Below are positions 6,519 to 13,431 of a stretch of 13,856 nucleotides of DNA, in pieces. The DNA is from CAYNJG01 sp964397295. GTDB lineage: Bacteria; Planctomycetota; Planctomycetia; Pirellulales; Pirellulaceae. Location: assembly GCA_964397295.1 (NCBI GenBank), contig CAYNJG010000198.1:1-13856 (forward strand). The letters are read 5' to 3'. A program made the translations under genes and the position numbers. Numbering within the stretch: the first letter of the stretch is position 1; the number at the start of each line of letters is the position of its first letter. The notes beneath the pieces were generated by a model, which saw nothing but the letters and a program-made list of their open reading frames with translations, had not been told where the DNA came from and did no database searches.

Positions 6519-6869
6519 ATGTCTGAAGATGCAGCCAATCCGGTCCCAGCGGCAGAGTCGACGGAGGCCAGACCAGAAACGTCCGTACCTGAGTTTGCAG
6601 AAACATCCGAACGAATGGTACGACGCTTGGACACTAGCGCGACACGACTCCGGGGTGTAAGCGTTCCAGTTTGGGCAGAACTTGGCCGTGTCGAAATGCT
6701 GATCGGTGATTTGCTTCAGTTGGGCGAAGGCTCGGTAGTTCGATTGGATCGGTCGGTGGGTGATCCGGTTGAACTTGTTTCCCAAGGCGTCAATTTGGCG
6801 CGTGGCGAGGTTATCGTTGTAGACGAGTGTTTTGCGATTCGCATCCGGGAAATCCTAACGGAGAACTAG
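6519..6869 (+). CDS. fliN: FliN, flagellar motor switch protein
   Basis: 116 aa from ATG 6519, preceded by AAAGGA (6507-6512) with 6 bp spacing; an in-frame TTG at 6504 is rejected for lack of a ribosome site. FliN forms the lower C-ring with FliM and FliG at the cytoplasmic face of the motor. The first ~45 residues are a charged, low-complexity tail; residues 47-116 are the SpoA/FliN domain (VSVPVWAELGRVEMLIGDLL, then SVVRLDRSVGDPVELVSQG, then LARGEVIVVDECFAIRI), all conserved in family register. It opens the fliN-O-P-Q-R-flhB operon and is followed 1 bp later by fliO. FliM and FliG are not in the window. Identity is well supported. Confidence 0.93.
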   Translation: MSEDAANPVPAAESTEARPETSVPEFAETSERMVRRLDTSATRLRGVSVPVWAELGRVEMLIGDLLQLGEGSVVRLDRSVGDPVELVSQGVNLARGEVIVVDECFAIRIREILTEN

Positions 6870-6870
6870 A

Positions 6871-7485
6871 ATGCCGTATCGAATCGTTGTGCTTTGCACC
6901 GCAATCGTGCTTCAACTTCTCGTTAGCCAGGAGCGTCTCGCTGCTGACGAATTCTCCACAGGCGCGCAAGAGTTGCGCGCACCACTGAATACGCGTGCAT
7001 CAAGCCGGCGGCAAACTCCACGAATAGCAACTCGTACTGAATCTGTCGCTGACCGGAGCGACGCAATTGCTCACAGTGACTCGGCATCCGATAAGTCTGC
7101 GACAAAGCATTCTGCATTCTCAGAGAATTCCACGAAACCGACTGGTTGGCGTCAGGACGCAATGGACCACAGAATTCGCATCGTTTTGACGACGCTGTCG
7201 TGGATGGGAGTCCTGGCGTTGTCGCTCGTCTTTTGGGCGAAGCTTCGTGGCGCTACCGCGGCTCCCGGCATGGCCAAGCGACTGGAAGTTCTTTCCACGA
7301 TCAAGATTGCGCCAAGATGTTGTCTGTCCGTAGTAAGTGCCAACGGTCAAGAATTCCTCCTCGCGAGAGATGCGGGTGGAGTGAAAAGTATCGTCGCGTT
7401 GCAATGCAACTTCGATGACTATGTCGCAAGTAGCACGGATGACACTGACTTTGCAGCGATTTCGTTAGATCGCCACCAACCTTAG
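6871..7485 (+). CDS. fliO: FliO, flagellar export-gate assembly protein
   Basis: 204 aa from ATG 6871, immediately after fliN. FliO aids FliP assembly in the export gate and is poorly conserved, so the call rests on topology and position. Residues 1-25 are a signal-peptide-like segment (MPYRIVVLCTAIVLQLLVSQ, then ERLAA). A polar Ser/Thr/Arg-rich stretch follows (about 26-100), then one membrane helix (103-124). The cytoplasmic part resembles FliO (LEVLSTIKIAPRCCLSVVSA, then NGQEFLLARDAGGVKSIV), matching the family pattern of a beta-strand pair ending in GGV. Lying between fliN and fliP is the standard position. The signal peptide plus long linker is longer than the small enterobacterial FliO. 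Confidence 0.82.
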   Translation: MPYRIVVLCTAIVLQLLVSQERLAADEFSTGAQELRAPLNTRASSRRQTPRIATRTESVADRSDAIAHSDSASDKSATKHSAFSENSTKPTGWRQDAMDHRIRIVLTTLSWMGVLALSLVFWAKLRGATAAPGMAKRLEVLSTIKIAPRCCLSVVSANGQEFLLARDAGGVKSIVALQCNFDDYVASSTDDTDFAAISLDRHQP

Positions 7486-7494
7486 GACTCACCG

Positions 7495-8184
7495 ATGCCA
7501 TCCTACACAGAAGCCGTCCAAACGGCACAACAGGTTTCGAATAGCGGTGCCTTTGAATCGCTGGCGCCGCCACTTCGCGTTGCTGCTTTCTTCGGTGTGA
7601 TGGCGTTTCTCACGACGTTTCTCGTCAGTGCAACTTCGTTTGCGAGGATCATCATCGTCCTGTCTTTCGTTCGAAGAGCACTCGGCACACAAGAGATTCC
7701 CCCGAATCCTGTACTCATGGGACTCGCGTTGTTCTTAACGGCCTACACCATGGGCCCCACAATCGACGTCGTTTATGAAGGCGCCGTACAGCCCTATGTC
7801 GCAAGCGAGATAAACGAGGTCGATGCTTTAGCGGCCGCGTATCCACCGATGCACAAGTTCATGATGCGTCAGACACGAGACAGCGATCTGCAGCTCTTTA
7901 TGGAAATGGCAGACGTCGAATCGTTCGAATACGAACATGAAGTTCCCCTGCGAATCCTTGTGCCCGCCTATATGATCAGCGAACTCAAGACTGCGTTCAT
8001 CATGGGATTTTGTATCTACGTACCGTTCGTCTTAATCGACTTGCTGGTGTCTACAATTTTAATGTCCTTGGGCATGATGATGATGCCGCCGGTTGTCGTT
8101 GCCGCCCCGATCAAGTTGTTGCTTTTCGTGCTCGTAGATGGCTGGCACTTGATAATTCAAAACCTTGGTCAGAGTTTCGTTTAG
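7495..8184 (+). CDS. fliP: FliP, flagellar type III export-gate protein
   Basis: 229 aa from ATG 7495, with AGGA (7484-7487) as ribosome site overlapping the fliO stop. FliP forms the core of the membrane export gate with FliQ and FliR. Diagnostic segments: TSFARIIIVLSFVRRALGTQ (47-66), the long extracytoplasmic loop with MADVES (about 138-143), LRILVPAYMISELKTAFIMG (152-171) and the pore-side Met stretch MMMMPP (194-199). About four membrane helices fit. The mature family core is complete, but no signal peptide precedes it, unlike enterobacterial FliP; the N-terminal ~27 residues are polar. fliQ follows after 38 bp. Confidence 0.94.
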   Translation: MPSYTEAVQTAQQVSNSGAFESLAPPLRVAAFFGVMAFLTTFLVSATSFARIIIVLSFVRRALGTQEIPPNPVLMGLALFLTAYTMGPTIDVVYEGAVQPYVASEINEVDALAAAYPPMHKFMMRQTRDSDLQLFMEMADVESFEYEHEVPLRILVPAYMISELKTAFIMGFCIYVPFVLIDLLVSTILMSLGMMMMPPVVVAAPIKLLLFVLVDGWHLIIQNLGQSFV

Positions 8185-8222
8185 AAAAACCGCGAAAAAG
8201 CAACCAGCAAAAAGGAAGACAA

Positions 8223-8492
8223 ATGGAAACGATCGATGTCATTGAAATAGCCCGCGAGTTGCTATTTTTGTCCGTCTTGTTGTCGGCACCGGTGGTCGGC
8301 GTGAGTCTCCTTGTGGGACTGCTCGTAAGTGTTCTGCAAACTTTGACTTCCATACAAGAACAAACGCTCACGTTTGCGCCGCGAATAGTTGCTGCCACGC
8401 TCACGATTGCCGCGGCCATTCCATGGCTCCTACGTGAACTGGTTGAGTTTACCGAATCGATGTTGGCTCGCATTGGCCATGTAACTCTATGA
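8223..8492 (+). CDS. fliQ: FliQ, flagellar type III export-gate protein
   Basis: 89 aa, the usual FliQ length. Start ATG 8223 is preceded by AAAAAGGAAG within 12 bp; an in-frame extension to 8010 would lie inside fliP and is ignored. FliQ is a two-helix export-gate subunit. Residues 13-41 (LLFLSVLLSAPVVGVSLLVG region) and 55-78 (IVAATLTIAAAIPWLLREL) are the two membrane helices; the intervening SVLQTLTSIQEQTLTFAPR is the family signature. Its stop overlaps the fliR ATG (ATGA), so translational coupling is likely. Confidence 0.95.
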   Translation: METIDVIEIARELLFLSVLLSAPVVGVSLLVGLLVSVLQTLTSIQEQTLTFAPRIVAATLTIAAAIPWLLRELVEFTESMLARIGHVTL

Positions 8493-9274
8493 CGTTGCTT
8501 CATGAACTTTCTCCATTTGAGACCATTCCGATTGCGTTTGCGCTAGTATTGGCTCGCGTATCTTCGTTCATCGTTGCGGCGCCAGCATTTAGCCAGGGCA
8601 CCGTGCCCACGCACGTGAAATTCGGTCTTTGCGTGGCGCTAAGCGTATTCTTTTTGCCAGGGTACATTGATGCTGCAGCCGAGTTGCGTTCCTCCCATGG
8701 AGCTTTGATTCTTGCGTTATTCGCTGAGATAGTCGCCGGCTACTGTGTAGGCTACTTGGTCGGTCTCATGTTGTTACCCGTGAGGATTGCTGGAACTTAC
8801 ATTGGCCAGGAGCTGGGATTTAGCCTAGGACAGGTAGCTGATCCAACAAGCGGAGCCGCTTCGAACGAAACAGGTCTATTGTTCGACGCTGTTGGACTAC
8901 TCTTGTTTTGGACGACTGATGTTCACCACCAGTCTCTGAGAATGCTCGCAAGTTCCACTAACGTCCTACAAGTGGACCGAGAATTCTTGCTTGAACTTGC
9001 CGATGCCTCCGCCAGGCTGATATCACAATCTCACGACGCGGCATTCGTGATGATCGCCCCCTTAGCTTCAGTCCTTTTCCTAATTCTCACAGTCCTACTC
9101 GTGATGATGCGTTCTTGGCCGCAGGTGACGCTCTTCTCGTTTGGTTCAGGCGCCCGGTTGATCGCTGGTTTGGCTGCTTTCGTTTTTTTCGCTCCCACGA
9201 TTATTTCCAACATGACCAATATTTTGCACGAAATGGCGCACCTGGTGGCAGACTCTCAAGAGCTCCCCTTTTGA
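8489..9274 (+). CDS. fliR: FliR, flagellar type III export-gate protein
   Basis: 261 aa, near the usual FliR length (~260). Start ATG 8489 overlaps the fliQ stop by 4 bp. FliR caps the FliP5-FliQ4-FliR1 export gate. Residues 15-34 (IAFALVLARVSSFIVAAPAF) are the N-terminal helix; the conserved RIAGTYIGQELGFSLGQVADP block (about 108-128) and the MMRSWPQVTLFSFGSG segment (about 206-221) are in family order. Six or so hydrophobic segments are visible. flhB starts 3 bp after the stop, giving a tight operon; no ribosome site is evident for flhB. Confidence 0.93.
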   Translation: MTLLHELSPFETIPIAFALVLARVSSFIVAAPAFSQGTVPTHVKFGLCVALSVFFLPGYIDAAAELRSSHGALILALFAEIVAGYCVGYLVGLMLLPVRIAGTYIGQELGFSLGQVADPTSGAASNETGLLFDAVGLLLFWTTDVHHQSLRMLASSTNVLQVDREFLLELADASARLISQSHDAAFVMIAPLASVLFLILTVLLVMMRSWPQVTLFSFGSGARLIAGLAAFVFFAPTIISNMTNILHEMAHLVADSQELPF

Positions 9275-9277
9275 TCG

Positions 9278-10339
9278 ATGGCTGATTCATCACAGACTAA
9301 ATCAGAAGCAGCGTCACCTCGGAAACGGCAGGAGTCTCGGAGTACCGGGCAAGTCGCGTCAAGCAACGACTTCGCAGCTGGACTGATTCTCTTGTTCTTG
9401 TTGCTGCTCATGTCGCGTACCGGTGATCTGCTGGGTGGAGAATTATTGAAAGCCGTTGGCAGTGATCTGCCGGCAGCAGTTACTCAGAAAGAACTCACAC
9501 TGGATCAATGCGCTGCGATAGGTTGGGCCAGCAGCTCATTTATCGTGCGGAGTGCGTCCATGATATTGGCCGGAGCTGTTGTACTGGGGCTCAGCGCTCA
9601 TATTTCTCAGGTCGGATTTCAGCTCGCACCCAAGGCACTCGAATGGAAGCCCGAACGGCTCTCGCCAACAAGTGGGTTGAAGAAAGTATTCTCGATGCGA
9701 GGGTTCATGAGAACCGGCATGGCAATGGGAAAGTTTCTGGTTTGCTCGATCACAATGACGGTCAGTTGCTACTTCCGCCGAGACGTTTTGTTAACACCTT
9801 GCGGGTCTTTGTTGGAAGGCGTATCGCAGACATGGGACCTGTGTCTCCACGTGGGGATCATGGGAGCACTAGCGCTGACGACGCTAGGTGCTGCTGACTT
9901 CGTGTTTCAACGGTGGCAGCATGAAGATAGCCTTAAAATGACAAAACAGGAGGTAAAAGAAGAAGCCAAAGATAACGAGGGCGACGCACAGATGAGGGGG
10001 AAAATCAGAAAACTCCAAAGAGAATCAGCCAAGCAACGAAGTCTCAAGGAAGTTCCTACAGCAACAGTGGTAATCACCAACCCCACGCATTACGCGATCG
10101 CGATTCGATACGATCGTGACACGATGGCCGCGCCACGTGTGGTCGCAAAAGGAAAGGGGTATCTTGCAAAACGCATCAAACGCAAAGCTTCCGAGGCTGG
10201 CGTACCTCAATTCGAACGCAAGTCGGTGGCACGAGCCTTGTACGCGTCGGCGGACGTTGGTAGCGAGATTCCCACGGCGCTCTATCGCGCCGTCGCTGAA
10301 ATCTTGGCATACGTATATGGACTCAAGACTGCGGGGTAG
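9278..10339 (+). CDS. flhB: FlhB, flagellar export substrate-specificity switch
   Basis: 353 aa from ATG 9278. FlhB sits beneath the export gate and changes substrate class after self-cleavage. A charged N-terminus (MADSSQTKSEAASPRKRQES) is followed by four membrane segments (~32-52, 86-110, ~150-168, ~188-208), then the conserved MTKQEVKEEAKDNEGDAQMR (221-240). The cleavage motif N268-P269-T270-H271 is intact in ATVVITNPTHYAIAIRYDRD. The C-terminal domain carries VVAKGKGYLAKRIKRKA and the EIPTALYRAVAEILAYVYG ending. All key positions are present. It is the last gene of the operon and is followed by a terminator at 10366-10386. flhA is not in the window. Confidence 0.95.
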   Translation: MADSSQTKSEAASPRKRQESRSTGQVASSNDFAAGLILLFLLLLMSRTGDLLGGELLKAVGSDLPAAVTQKELTLDQCAAIGWASSSFIVRSASMILAGAVVLGLSAHISQVGFQLAPKALEWKPERLSPTSGLKKVFSMRGFMRTGMAMGKFLVCSITMTVSCYFRRDVLLTPCGSLLEGVSQTWDLCLHVGIMGALALTTLGAADFVFQRWQHEDSLKMTKQEVKEEAKDNEGDAQMRGKIRKLQRESAKQRSLKEVPTATVVITNPTHYAIAIRYDRDTMAAPRVVAKGKGYLAKRIKRKASEAGVPQFERKSVARALYASADVGSEIPTALYRAVAEILAYVYGLKTAG

Positions 10340-10365
10340 CAGGACCTGAATCGATGCACTGCCCC

Positions 10366-10386
10366 CCACATCACTGATGTGGTTTT
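10366..10386 (+). terminator. Intrinsic terminator after flhB
   Basis: CCACATC (10366-10372), loop ACT, GATGTGG (10376-10382), then TTTT. It lies 27 bp after the flhB stop on the same strand and separates the fliN-flhB operon from the PEP-CTERM gene. The 7-bp perfect stem and 3-nt loop support a rho-independent terminator, though the T-run is short. Confidence 0.6.
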
Positions 10387-10460
10387 CACTATCCGCATGC
10401 CGGATTTATGGCGACCAACATCACGCTTACGCAATCTGCAGGGATTCGCGTTGCCCGAGC

Positions 10461-10482
10461 GTGAGTACTGCGTAACACTCAC
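10461..10482. promoter_or_regulatory. Inverted repeat upstream of PEP-CTERM gene
   Basis: GTGAGT (10461-10466) and ACTCAC (10477-10482) separated by 10 bp, an operator-like spacing. It lies 44 bp before the gene at 10527. A TTGCCC (10451-10456) paired with AACACT at 17 bp could be a weak vegetative promoter overlapping it. Short and unverified. Confidence 0.25.
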
Positions 10483-10526
10483 TCGCTTGTCTTACACAGA
10501 ACGTCGACAACTATTTGGAGTGTCTC

Positions 10527-11204
10527 ATGAAACGGAATTTTGGATGTCTACTCTTTATTGCATTGCTGGGCATAGGAGTGCAAAAGCACGGGTATTCGGC
10601 AAACATTGAGTTAGATTGGATTTCACAGCAGCAACGTTCAGCCGTTGGTCGGCTAGACGATGTATTTGTCACAGCCGCCACTTCATCGGAAGCCCAGTTC
10701 CTTTCGGTCGTCGGAGGACGATTTAGCGGCACGGCCTGGAACACGGAACGGCCTTTGTCGGCGGACGCCGAAGGACTTGTTGTCTCCGATGCGAATCCTG
10801 GGGATACGCACACATTCGTCTTTACGCAGCCAATACCAGACTTGTTATTCTACGTTGAAAACTTTGACTCCAATTCTTCCGCCACGATAACAGCTGAAGG
10901 CACAGGCTCATTCAGTCTGTTGGAAGGTAGTCCGAGTATTTCTTATTCCGCCACGTCAGATCGATCGGGCGTCTTGTCGACGAGCAACTCGACATTCAAT
11001 GGCGAGGGTGACCTCGTCCTAAGTCTTCAAGGTTCTGTTGAGTCCATTTCACTCGATTTCAGTTCAGGAGACGGTCAAAATGGAGTCTTCTACACTTTCG
11101 CAATTGCACCAGAGCCAAGTGGAATAGCGCTATTGCTACTTGGAACGGTGCTACTTGGCACGCTTCGGGGGCGGAGGAATCAGCTTGCCGTAGGCCGGCA
11201 ATAA
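10527..11204 (+). CDS. PEP-CTERM sorting-domain exported protein, unknown function
   Basis: 225 aa from ATG 10527, with GGAG (10517-10520) as ribosome site; a TTG at 10515 would place the start inside that site. Residues 1-25 form a signal peptide (MKRNFGCLLFIALLGIGVQK, then HGYSA). The body (26-190) is Ser/Thr/Gly/Asp-rich, beta-strand-like, with no recognised domain. The C-terminus is a PEP-CTERM signal: P195-E196-P197, a hydrophobic helix (SGIALLLLGTVLLGTLRG) and basic RGRR tail. PEP-CTERM proteins are processed by an exosortase (EpsH/XrtA family) in organisms making exopolysaccharide; Planctomycetes are rich in them. No exosortase is in the window. It is isolated from the flagellar genes by a terminator and convergent to the motB genes. 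Function is unknown. Confidence 0.8.
   Translation: MKRNFGCLLFIALLGIGVQKHGYSANIELDWISQQQRSAVGRLDDVFVTAATSSEAQFLSVVGGRFSGTAWNTERPLSADAEGLVVSDANPGDTHTFVFTQPIPDLLFYVENFDSNSSATITAEGTGSFSLLEGSPSISYSATSDRSGVLSTSNSTFNGEGDLVLSLQGSVESISLDFSSGDGQNGVFYTFAIAPEPSGIALLLLGTVLLGTLRGRRNQLAVGRQ
11185..11201 (+). other. Hairpin at the 3' end of the PEP-CTERM gene
   Basis: TTGCCG-TAGGC-CGGCAA (6-bp stem, 5-nt loop) ends one base before the stop codon. The gap to the convergent motB2 stop (11205-11233) has no other stem. It may help terminate + transcription, but no T-run follows, so it is weak. Confidence 0.25.
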
Positions 11205-11233
11205 GTTCTCTCCCTGACGAGCTCATTTTTCAT

Positions 11234-11977
11234 TTAGTTCGCCTTCGCCTCAACCCGTCGAACAACGATCGACACACTGGGACGCTTGACGTCTTTGTAG
11301 GGCCATGTGCGGCTAAGACCAATAATATGTCGAGCGTCGCCTTGCGACACTTCGGCTTGCTCAAGCATCTCTTGCACAATACCACTAGCCTGAATGCTTG
11401 CTCTTTGTCGGGCAGAATCGCCAGGGGTCGTGGCCCAAACGATCAATTCGATGCGATGCGTATCTTTTCGCAGTAGTGGAAAGATACGTGTTGCAATTTC
11501 TTGGAAACTAGATGGCTGGTATGGCGACGTCTTGCCAAGTTTTTCAAAAAAGTCGAACGTAGTCTCGCCGACGGTGCTCGGTTTCGAATTCAGATTGGCG
11601 ATCTTCTCCATTTCGTTCAGGCAGCGAATAAATTCTTCCTGTTCGCGATCTTTGGATGACATGCCATTGTCTTCATCATCGGGACCGCGTTTTTTTCCAT
11701 CGGCCTCCTCTCCCTCAACGTCGGTCATGTACAACGGGCTCGTAGCATCAAAATGAAGTGCACGATCCGAACTTTCGCCCGGCAATGCACCCATCCCGCC
11801 AGCATTTAGCGATTTCATAAACGACCCTGTGCCGCTATGAAGGTTGGCGCCTGACTGATCCTCGGCCATTGAACAGAGCACGATGAAGAACGCCAACAAC
11901 GTCGTCATGGTGTCACCGAATGACATGAGCCAAGCCTTGCTTGGTAGTTCGTCGGGCGGCTTAATTTTCCGGGCCAC
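11234..11977 (-). CDS. MotB-like stator protein, second copy
   Basis: 247 aa starting at GTG 11977, chosen because AAAGGAG lies 6 bp upstream; the frame also opens at 12001 but that lacks a ribosome site. It overlaps the motB1 stop by 17 bp. Residues ~15-36 form the MotB membrane helix (AWLMSFGDTMTTLLAFFIVL) with D22 in the ion-binding position. A Gly/Asp/Glu-rich, low-complexity region follows (about 55-110), then a C-terminal part with only remote OmpA similarity: SARQRASIQASGIVQEML stands where LSxxRAxxV would be, and the TD and NxxLSxxRA peptidoglycan-contact residues are not recognisable. MotB normally anchors the stator to the wall through this domain. It is the last gene of the motA operon; partner choice with MotA or MotB1 is not decided by the sequence. 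Confidence 0.75.
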   Translation of the reverse strand: MARKIKPPDELPSKAWLMSFGDTMTTLLAFFIVLCSMAEDQSGANLHSGTGSFMKSLNAGGMGALPGESSDRALHFDATSPLYMTDVEGEEADGKKRGPDDEDNGMSSKDREQEEFIRCLNEMEKIANLNSKPSTVGETTFDFFEKLGKTSPYQPSSFQEIATRIFPLLRKDTHRIELIVWATTPGDSARQRASIQASGIVQEMLEQAEVSQGDARHIIGLSRTWPYKDVKRPSVSIVVRRVEAKAN

Positions 11978-12626
11978 GGCCGACTCCTTTGTTAGCAACA
12001 ATCATCAAGATCTCGCCTTCTTCTAGTTGGTGTGGAGCCACTCCAACGCCAACTTGTGCATGATGAATTCCCTGATGCTCAACAAGATGCTGCGCTAGGT
12101 TCAGTGCTCTTGGAATGTTGGCCGCATTGTTGACGACAAATTCAAGACGCAGCGGTCTTTTTTTCATCTGCCCTGACAAGAGCTTCAGCTGGACCTTTCC
12201 ACGGCTAGTCAATTGACCGTCTGAATCGACGATCTTGCTGAGTGTTTGCTTCATATGATGCGTGGTCGACAGCACTCGCTGTTCATCTGTTTCCAGACCG
12301 GCGATAGCCTTGTCCAAGGTGGAAAGCGCGGGATCCGAATAGATCGGTGGCATCTCGGAACCATCGGGCGAAATGCGTCCGGTGTTAGATCTTTCTCGCA
12401 CTTGCAATGCATCCTTGGTCATGCCGTCGACCTTTCCCACAAATCCGTTCGCCCCACCGCCGCCAAACATTGCAACTTGCACTCGATCGAAGGTTTCAGG
12501 TTCGCTCGATGCAAACGTGAGCAGTAGGATGAAGAACGTCATCAGCAGAGTAATCACATCACTAAATGTCATTACCCAGGCGGGAACATCATCTTCAGGT
12601 TCTTCGGGTAGTTTTGTCCTAGCCAT
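11961..12626 (-). CDS. motB: MotB, flagellar stator protein, first copy
   Basis: 221 aa from ATG 12626, with GGAACGG just upstream and 28 bp after motA. Residues ~15-38 are the MotB membrane helix (PAWVMTFSDVITLLMTFFIL), with D23 as the proton/sodium-binding Asp. It is similar to the second copy in the helix but otherwise quite different. The periplasmic part (45-221) has a Gly-rich stretch (MFGGGGANGFVG) and a C-terminal segment (PLRLEFVVNNAANIPRALNL, then AQHLVEHQGI) that is only distantly OmpA-like; the canonical TDxxP and NxxLSxxRA residues are missing. At 221 aa it is shorter than the ~308 of enterobacterial MotB. Adjacent motA supports the identity; peptidoglycan binding is uncertain. 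Confidence 0.82.
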   Translation of the reverse strand: MARTKLPEEPEDDVPAWVMTFSDVITLLMTFFILLLTFASSEPETFDRVQVAMFGGGGANGFVGKVDGMTKDALQVRERSNTGRISPDGSEMPPIYSDPALSTLDKAIAGLETDEQRVLSTTHHMKQTLSKIVDSDGQLTSRGKVQLKLLSGQMKKRPLRLEFVVNNAANIPRALNLAQHLVEHQGIHHAQVGVGVAPHQLEEGEILMIVANKGVGRGPEN

Positions 12627-12654
12627 AACCGTTCCAACTTAAAGCCAAGTTTGA

Positions 12655-13431
12655 TTAGGCAGCGGTTTGCTCTTCGACAGGACGCGTCTTTGGCGACAAG
12701 AAAGATGTTAGTCTTCCTTGGAGCGCTCGAGGTGCCTGCCCCTCAACGAGTCCCAATAGGCCGGAGATCATCAGCTCGCGGATCATTAGCTCTTCCTTGT
12801 TCCGAGCTTCAAGCTTGCCGGCTAGTGGAATGCAAAATAGATTGGCAACGAGGGCGCCATACAACGTTGTCAGAAGTGCCGTGGCCATACCACCACCAAT
12901 CTGTGATGGATCATCCAACGTCCGCAACATTTGCACGAGACCGATGAGCGTGCCGACCATTCCAAATGCGGGAGCAGCCGCGCCCATCGAGTCAATGATC
13001 TTCTTCCCCGTCTTGTGGCGTTCGTCGATGTAGCTGATTTCAGTTTCTAGTACGACTTCGATTTCTTCTTTGCCCGTCCCCCCGACGACCATTTCCAATC
13101 CTCGCTTCAAGAAGTCGTCGTCGATTTCAGCGATCTTGCTTTCGAGTGCCAGGATTCCGTCCTTCCTGCTAGTTGCCGACATCTCTTTGAATAGTTCGAC
13201 AACTTCTGCAGGCGAAAGAAGTTTTTGCAAGAAGCACTTTTTTACGACGCCAACTACGCCGAGCACAGCCCCCAGCGGAAACGCGATGAGCAATGCGGCA
13301 AATGATCCGCCAATCGTGATCATGGCGGACGGGATATTGATGAATGGTCCCAGACCGCCCCCGCCCATCAAGATGGAACCGAGCACAAGACCGATACCGG
13401 TTAATAAACCAATGATTGTGGCAATATCCAT
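12655..13431 (-). CDS. motA: MotA/PomA-type flagellar stator protein
   Basis: 258 aa from ATG 13431 (MDIATIIGLLTG), the usual MotA length and N-terminal form. The frame extends upstream to 13587, but a sigma-28-like promoter lies inside that extension. MotA forms the pentamer around MotB and turns the C-ring. Four membrane helices (~4-22, 33-52, ~150-172, ~185-208). The cytoplasmic loop keeps R89-K90 and E97, the charged residues contacting FliG. P154 (APAFGM) and P202 (CIPLAG) match the two conserved prolines. T161 (GMVGT) and T188-T189 (LLTTLYG) match the Thr residues of sodium-type PomA, which proton-type E. coli MotA lacks, so sodium drive is likely but unproven. It opens a motA-motB1-motB2 operon. 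Confidence 0.92.
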   Translation of the reverse strand: MDIATIIGLLTGIGLVLGSILMGGGGLGPFINIPSAMITIGGSFAALLIAFPLGAVLGVVGVVKKCFLQKLLSPAEVVELFKEMSATSRKDGILALESKIAEIDDDFLKRGLEMVVGGTGKEEIEVVLETEISYIDERHKTGKKIIDSMGAAAPAFGMVGTLIGLVQMLRTLDDPSQIGGGMATALLTTLYGALVANLFCIPLAGKLEARNKEELMIRELMISGLLGLVEGQAPRALQGRLTSFLSPKTRPVEEQTAA

